A DNA stretch of 34,801 bases. It comes from Reyranella sp. GTDB taxonomy: Bacteria; Pseudomonadota; Alphaproteobacteria; Reyranellales; Reyranellaceae. The notes beneath the pieces were generated by a model, which had not been told where the DNA came from, made no database searches, and worked only from the letters and a program-made list of their open reading frames with translations. The position numbers and the translations under genes were made by a program. Where the stretch lies: the NCBI GenBank assembly GCA_022844015.1, contig JALHMO010000070.1, positions 1-34,801 on the forward strand. Direction: 5' to 3'. This document shows, one piece after another, positions 30,447-34,801 of this stretch. Within the stretch, counting starts at the first letter, position 1; the number at the start of each line of letters is the position of its first letter.

Positions 30447-31580
30447 ATGACCCAACACTCGCTCACCCTCGCCACCCCGGCTCTCGCCACGACCGCCATG
30501 CCCAGCCCCGACGCGTGCTGGGAGGCCGTGCTGGGGCGCGACCGGACCTACAACGGCCGGTTCTGGTTCTCGGTCAAGACGACCGGGGTCTATTGCCGGC
30601 CCTCCTGCGCGGCGCGCAGGCCGCTCAGGCGCAACGTGGCGTTCCACCCCACGCCGGATGCCGCCGAGGCCGCGGGCTTCCGTCCCTGCAAGCGCTGCAA
30701 GCCGCGCGATTGGCTGGCCGGCGTCGCCCTGGAGGGCGGCCTCAGCAAGCCGGTCGCGCGTGCCTGCGCGCTCTTCGACTCGCCGGATGCCGATGCGCCG
30801 CCCTCGCTCGGCGAGGTCGCCCGCCGGGTCGGCCTCTCCAGCGGCGCGCTCAGCAAGCGCTTCGTCGCCGAGCTCGGGGTCAATCCCCGCGACTGGCTGG
30901 TGGCGCGCAAGCGCGAGCGCTTCCGCAAGGCGTTGCGCGACGGCGAGACCGTGGCCGATGCGCTCTACGGCGCGGGCTACGGCTCGCCGAGCCGCGTCTA
31001 CGAGACCAGCGACAAGACCCTGGGCATGACGCCCGCCACCTATGCCAAGGGCGGCGCGGGGGCGCACATCGACTACACCACTGTCGAATCCGACTATGGT
31101 CGGGTGCTGGTGGCGACGACCCGGAGAGGCATCGCCGCGATTTTCCTGGGCGACAGCGACCGCGCCCTCGAAGCGGACCTCAAGCGCGACTTCCCGTCGG
31201 CCGACATCGCGCGCGACGACAGCCTGCTCAAGCCGCGCGTCGCCGCGGTCCTCGCCCGCCTCTACGGCCGCAAGCCGTCGGCCCTCGATGCGCCCGACGC
31301 CCCGCTCGACATCGTCGGCACGGCCTTCCAGTGGAAGGTGTGGAAGGCGCTCACCGAGATCCCGCCGGGCGAGACGAGGAGCTATGGCGAGATTGCCCGC
31401 AGCATCGGCGAGCCCGCAGCGGCGCGCGCCGTCGGTCGGGCCTGCGCCACCAACCAGGCCGCCGTCGTCATTCCCTGCCATCGGGCGGTCGGCGCGCGCG
31501 GCAGCCTCACCGGCTATCGCTGGGGGGTGGCACGCAAGGAACGGCTGCTGGCCGACGAGCGGCGGCGCAGCAGCACGTAG
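30447..31580 (+). CDS. ada: Ada: methylated-DNA repair protein and transcriptional activator
   Basis: Up to 377 residues from ATG 30447; ATG 30498 (MPSPDACWEAVLGRD) is closer to the usual family start. The N-terminal zinc/methyl-acceptor domain has C50 and C54 (VYCRPSC) and C81 and C84 (PCKRC). An AraC-type helix-turn-helix follows at about 105-195 (LGEVARRVGLSSGALSKRFVAELGVNPRDWL). The C-terminal O6-methylguanine-DNA methyltransferase domain has its acceptor C344 in VIPCHRAVG. It removes methyl groups from phosphotriesters and O6-methylguanine and, once methylated, activates repair genes, usually including its own. No alkA or alkB is adjacent. Its 3' end overlaps the convergent Smr gene by 67 bases. 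Confidence 0.95.
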   Translation: MTQHSLTLATPALATTAMPSPDACWEAVLGRDRTYNGRFWFSVKTTGVYCRPSCAARRPLRRNVAFHPTPDAAEAAGFRPCKRCKPRDWLAGVALEGGLSKPVARACALFDSPDADAPPSLGEVARRVGLSSGALSKRFVAELGVNPRDWLVARKRERFRKALRDGETVADALYGAGYGSPSRVYETSDKTLGMTPATYAKGGAGAHIDYTTVESDYGRVLVATTRRGIAAIFLGDSDRALEADLKRDFPSADIARDDSLLKPRVAAVLARLYGRKPSALDAPDAPLDIVGTAFQWKVWKALTEIPPGETRSYGEIARSIGEPAAARAVGRACATNQAAVVIPCHRAVGARGSLTGYRWGVARKERLLADERRRSST

Positions 31581-32125
31581 AAGGCACCGCCGCCGCCATG
31601 CCGGGCGTGCGCCGAGCGGACGCCGCGCACGAGGTCGCGATTGTCGGCGCGATTCAGCCAGCCGACGAACTCGGCGCGAATGCGCCCGCCCAGCACGCGC
31701 CCGCCCTCGAGGCGGACGCCCTTGCCGGTGACGATCAGCACGATTCGCCGGTTCTGCGCCGATGACTCGACGAGGAACCGGCGGACCGCCCGTTCCGCCG
31801 CCGCCAGCGTCAGGTGGTGCAGGTCGAGCGACGCCTGCGGCACCAGCTTGCCGCGCGACAGCTGACGCGACAGCTCGCGATCGAACGCCCCATCGTCGGG
31901 CGACAGCTCGGTGACCGACGGCCGGGGCCGGGCCGTCGGGCGGGCGAGGACGGCGGGCGTCTTGCCCGCCGCCTGATGCACCGCAGCCTTGTCGAGGCGG
32001 CCAACGGGTCTGTCCTTCTTCGGCCGCGGAATCGCGCTGGCCGTTGGCCGCGCACGCCGCTTGCGGCTGGCGAGCGGCTTCACGCCGACCATCGCCGCAG
32101 CGAACAGATCGAGATCCTTGACCAC
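31514..32125 (-). CDS. Smr-domain protein
   Basis: 203 residues from a GTG at 32123-32125; ATG 32090-32092 is an alternative. The first 90 residues are basic and probably disordered (RKRRARPTASAIPRPKKDR). The Smr domain occupies about 97-190: LDLHHLT (100-106), the conserved TGKG (133-136) and HGGGGAFYVLLRR (176-188). Smr domains, as in MutS2, nick DNA or RNA; free-standing proteobacterial members such as SmrA/SmrB act as nucleases, SmrB on stalled ribosome mRNA. Which role applies here is unknown. The last about 22 codons overlap ada antisense. It diverges from the TPR gene with 47 bp between. Confidence 0.9.
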   Translation of the reverse strand: MVKDLDLFAAAMVGVKPLASRKRRARPTASAIPRPKKDRPVGRLDKAAVHQAAGKTPAVLARPTARPRPSVTELSPDDGAFDRELSRQLSRGKLVPQASLDLHHLTLAAAERAVRRFLVESSAQNRRIVLIVTGKGVRLEGGRVLGGRIRAEFVGWLNRADNRDLVRGVRSAHARHGGGGAFYVLLRRRSSASSRSLRATPQR

Positions 32126-32172
32126 GGCATTTCGTGTAGCCTTGGCTGCGGCGTGGGTCTACACAGCCCGCC

Positions 32173-33525
32173 ATGGCCGTCGCGCCCCGTCCCCCTTCCC
32201 CGACACCGCCGCCGCCCGATCCCGACCTGCAAGCCGGCCTGCAGTACGTGCGCGCCGGCTGGTTCGATCGGGCCGAGCCGCTGTTCCGCAATGCCCTCGC
32301 ACGCTACGGCGAGCGGCCCGATATCCTGCACTTCCTCGCCGTCTGCCTGTCGCAGCGCGGGGCGCTCGACGACGCGGAGCAGTTGTGGCGCAAGGCGATC
32401 GCCAAGGACCCCAAGGAGCCGATGCTGTCCTACAACCTCGGCCTGGTGGCGCGCCGACAAGGCCGCCTGGACGAGGCAGCGCGACGTTTCCGCGATACGA
32501 TCCGGCAGGCGCCAAACCATGCCGATGCGAGGCTGGCGCTGGCCGGTATCCACATGGATCAGGGCCGCCACGCGGCGGCCGAGCGTGAGCTCGGCGAGTT
32601 GTTGAACGACATGGAACGGGCCGAGCACGAGGGGCGACCGCCCCCCAAGCCCCTGCTGGCCCGCCTGCGCAACATGCTGGGCCATGCCCTGTACCGCTGC
32701 GGACAGCCGGGTGCCGCTCTCGAGGTCCTCGACCAGGCCATGGCGGACGCCGGCGAGGATGTCGGCCGGCGCAGCCAGATCATGGGCGACCGGGCGCTGG
32801 CGCTGGCGTCGCAGGGCCATCACGAGGAAGCGATCTCCGAAGCCGGCCAGGCGGTCGAGCTGGCCCCCGAGGCGGCGGCCTTGCACCATGCCCTGGGCTT
32901 CATTCTCTATCATGCCGGGCGTCCGGAAGAGGCGCTCGGCCCGCTGCAGCGCGCCCTGGAGCTCGATCCCGGCTTCAAGGGAGGCCGCAACACGCTGGCG
33001 CTCGCCAAGTCGGCGCTCGGCCGCAGCGACGAAGCTGTGGCGCTGCTGAACGAGCATGTGCAGCAGAATCCGCTCGATCGCGATGCCGTCCTGAATTTGT
33101 CGCTGCTGCAGATCGGCCGCCGCGCCTATGGCGAGGCGCTGGCAGTCCTGGAGCCGCACTTGAAGGAATCGCCCGACGATTCACGGGCGCTCAACAACCA
33201 TGGGCTGGCCCTGCGCGGCCTCAAGCGGTTCGAGGAGGCTCGCCGGACGCTCAAGCGTGCCCAGCGTGCTGCAGGCAGCGATCCCTTTGTCCTGACCAAT
33301 CTCGCCAGCGTCCTGGTCGATCTCGAGCGGGCTTCGGAGGCGCGGCCGCTGCATGAGCAGGCCCTGCAGGGCCTGCCGGGCGATCCCAGGCTTCTGGCCA
33401 ATTACGGCATCTGCCTCGCTGCCCTCGGCGAACGCGACCGAGCCCGCGACGTGCTCGACGCCTCGCTTGCCAGCGACCCCGACAACGAAGAGGCGCTCGT
33501 CGCCCGCGCCAGCCTGGACGCATGA
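32173..33525 (+). CDS. Tetratricopeptide-repeat protein
   Basis: 450 residues, ATG 32173. After a proline-rich start (RPPSPTPPPPDPD) nearly the whole chain is TPR helices, about ten to eleven units, for example DLQAGLQYVRAGWFDRAEPL, MLSYNLGLVARRQGRLDEAA, ALHHALGFILYHAGRPEEAL, ALNNHGLALRGLKRFEEAR and RLLANYGICLAALGERDRAR. There is no signal peptide or membrane helix, so it is a cytoplasmic scaffold by appearance. The partner is unknown. Its stop overlaps the start of the YggS-like gene (ATGA at 33522), so the two are translationally coupled. Confidence 0.88.
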   Translation: MAVAPRPPSPTPPPPDPDLQAGLQYVRAGWFDRAEPLFRNALARYGERPDILHFLAVCLSQRGALDDAEQLWRKAIAKDPKEPMLSYNLGLVARRQGRLDEAARRFRDTIRQAPNHADARLALAGIHMDQGRHAAAERELGELLNDMERAEHEGRPPPKPLLARLRNMLGHALYRCGQPGAALEVLDQAMADAGEDVGRRSQIMGDRALALASQGHHEEAISEAGQAVELAPEAAALHHALGFILYHAGRPEEALGPLQRALELDPGFKGGRNTLALAKSALGRSDEAVALLNEHVQQNPLDRDAVLNLSLLQIGRRAYGEALAVLEPHLKESPDDSRALNNHGLALRGLKRFEEARRTLKRAQRAAGSDPFVLTNLASVLVDLERASEARPLHEQALQGLPGDPRLLANYGICLAALGERDRARDVLDASLASDPDNEEALVARASLDA

Positions 33526-34190
33526 CCACGACCACCGACCGCCTGGCCGCCGTGCGCCAGCGCATCGCCGCGGCGGCCCGCGAGGCCGGACGCGACCCCG
33601 CCTCCGTCACCCTCGTCGCCGTGTCCAAGACACACGGCGCAGACCGCGTGCGCGAGCTGTTGCAAGCGGGCCAGCGCGTCTTCGGCGAGAACCGCGTTCA
33701 GGAGGCCGAAGGCAAGTTCCCCGCTCTCAAGTCGGAGTATCCCGACCTCGAGCTGCACCTGATCGGACCGCTGCAGACCAACAAGGCACGCGAGGCCGTG
33801 GCGCTGTTCGACGTTATCCAGTCGGTCGACCGCGAGCGGCTGGCGGCGAGCCTTGCCAAGGAGATGGCGCGCGGCGATCGACGGCCGCGCTGCTACATCC
33901 AGGTCAACACCGGCGAGGAAGCCCAGAAGGCCGGAGTCGCGCCGGCCGAGGTGGACGCCTTCGTCGCCGTCTGTCGCGACACCTATAGACTGCCTGTCGT
34001 CGGGCTGATGTGCATCCCCCCGGTCGACGAGGAGCCCGCCCTGCATTTCGCCCTGCTCGCCAAGCTGGCGGCGCGCAATCATCTTGCCTCGGTCAGCATG
34101 GGCATGAGCGCGGACTACGAGAAGGCCGTCAGGCTGGGGGCGACCCATGTGCGGGTGGGGACAGCCTTGTTCGGCGAGCGGGGCAGCTGA
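33522..34190 (+). CDS. YggS/PLPBP-family pyridoxal-phosphate-binding protein
   Basis: 222 residues. The fold-type III barrel starts DRLAAVRQRIAAAARE. The PLP lysine is K36 in LVAVSKTHG, and FGENRVQEA (54-62), HLIGPLQTNKAR (79-90), CYIQVNTGEEAQKAG and the late SMGMSADYEKAVRLGATHVRVGTALFG complete the family signature. PLPBP proteins are not enzymes but keep free PLP and amino-acid pools in balance. The start ATG overlaps the TPR stop by four bases. The mutM start follows 12 bases after its stop, so TPR, yggS and mutM look cotranscribed. Confidence 0.94.
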   Translation: MTTTTDRLAAVRQRIAAAAREAGRDPASVTLVAVSKTHGADRVRELLQAGQRVFGENRVQEAEGKFPALKSEYPDLELHLIGPLQTNKAREAVALFDVIQSVDRERLAASLAKEMARGDRRPRCYIQVNTGEEAQKAGVAPAEVDAFVAVCRDTYRLPVVGLMCIPPVDEEPALHFALLAKLAARNHLASVSMGMSADYEKAVRLGATHVRVGTALFGERGS

Positions 34191-34202
34191 GGCCCGCGGC
34201 CC

Positions 34203-34801
34203 GTGCCGGAACTTCCCGAGGTCGAGACCGTTCGGCGCGGCCTGTTGCCCAGGCTGGTTGGCCGTCGTCTGGTGCGCGTCCTGCAGCGGCGGCGCGACCT
34301 CAGGGTTCCCCTGCCTTCGCGCTTTGTGCAGCGGCTCGAAGGTCGCGAGGTGCTCGGCATCGACCGGCGGGCCAAGTACCTGCTGATTCGCCTCGACGAT
34401 CGCCAGACCCTGATCGCCCATCTCGGCATGTCCGGCCGGATGACGCTGCACGATGCGGCGAGCGCCGCCCAGCATCCGTTCGACAGGCACGATCACGTGG
34501 TGCTGGAGACCGACCAGGGCTGGCAGGTCCGCTTCAACGATGCCCGGCGCTTCGGGCTGATGCTGCTGGAGCGCGACGACGCCATTGCCGGCCACAGGCT
34601 GTTCAAGGCTCTGGGGCCCGAGCCGCTCGACGCGTCGTTCGACGGCGCGGTTCTGGCCGAACGCCTGGCCGGACGGCGCACCCCGATCAAGGCCGCCCTG
34701 CTCGACCAGAAGACGCTGGTCGGCGTCGGCAACATCTATGCCTGCGAGGCGCTGTTCCTGGCCGGCATCTCGCCGCGCCGCTCGGCGCACACCGTGCAGG
34801 G
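34203..34801 (+). CDS. mutM: Formamidopyrimidine-DNA glycosylase, partial at right edge
   Basis: The frame from GTG 34203 reads M-PELPEVETVRRGLLPRLVG and stays open to the end of the window (199 codons plus 2 bases), so about 70 percent of the usual 270-290 residues is present. After Met removal the catalytic Pro and the following Glu (PELPEVE) are in place; the conserved Lys is in RRAKYLLI, and HLGMSGR, NDARRFGLM and KAALLDQKTLVGVGNIYACEALF are family motifs. The zinc finger lies beyond the edge. It excises oxidised purines such as 8-oxoguanine. GTG is the supported start because Pro must be residue 2. Confidence 0.95.
   Translation, partial: MPELPEVETVRRGLLPRLVGRRLVRVLQRRRDLRVPLPSRFVQRLEGREVLGIDRRAKYLLIRLDDRQTLIAHLGMSGRMTLHDAASAAQHPFDRHDHVVLETDQGWQVRFNDARRFGLMLLERDDAIAGHRLFKALGPEPLDASFDGAVLAERLAGRRTPIKAALLDQKTLVGVGNIYACEALFLAGISPRRSAHTVQ

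Noticed and set aside
1..34801. Search for CRISPR arrays, tRNA or rRNA genes and riboswitches
   Set aside because: No regularly spaced repeats, no cloverleaf with a CCA-type end and no recognisable riboswitch core were seen by eye; a tRNAscan or Infernal run would be decisive.

Overview
The window reads as an ordinary chromosomal stretch of a very GC-rich alphaproteobacterium. Pointers are the GcvA-type LysR regulators, paired DUF1127 mini-proteins, a HigBA module, a KamA-like aminomutase, and intergenic palindromes built on CCTCA(C/T)CCTGAGGAGC with an inner CGTCTCGAAGG motif, which I recognise from that class. A Reyranella-like or other soil/water lineage is possible, but this is inference. 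I see no rRNA, tRNA, CRISPR, prophage or complete insertion sequence.

Layout, left to right. 1-213 is the tail of an ABC permease. 393-1700 (-) is an LLM flavin monooxygenase. 2061-4722 (+) holds a NYN/LOTUS protein, a fatty-acid desaturase and an Asp/Glu racemase-like protein. 10062-4855 (-) looks like a five-gene operon: luciferase-like monooxygenase, MarR regulator, PPOX flavoprotein, MetE-C-like methyltransferase, membrane class III nucleotidyl cyclase. A strong AT-rich palindrome (10105-10124) precedes it and a 22-bp-stem hairpin (4782-4828) follows it. 10347-11570 is a divergent LysR/DUF1127 pair. 11743-15994 (+) carries a TPR protein, leuC, leuD and an EamA transporter, with a 108-bp palindromic repeat between leuC and leuD. 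16030-16638 is a higBA toxin-antitoxin pair with a perfect operator at the toxin start.

25213-16824 (-) is a probable catabolic/detoxification cluster: EmrA, EmrB, an HpaB/HsaA-like reduced-flavin monooxygenase, an acyl-CoA synthetase, a zinc-free quinone oxidoreductase and an M20 deacylase. A Baeyer-Villiger-type monooxygenase (25427-27091, +) diverges from it. 27324-28394 is a KamA/EpmB-like radical SAM protein. 28398-30262 holds a PCu(A)C-like protein and a second divergent LysR/DUF1127 pair. 30447-34801 contains ada, an Smr nuclease-domain protein, a TPR protein, a YggS/PLPBP protein and the first two thirds of mutM, which runs off the end.

Most interesting points: the MarR-controlled operon that ends in a membrane cyclase; two copies of the LysR/DUF1127 architecture; short elements ending in CATAGGCG/CGCCTATG at 1886-1952 and 20936-21127; and family members that have lost signature residues (racemase-like, PCu(A)C-like, TPR/GT-like). 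No clearly unprecedented system is proven by the sequence alone.
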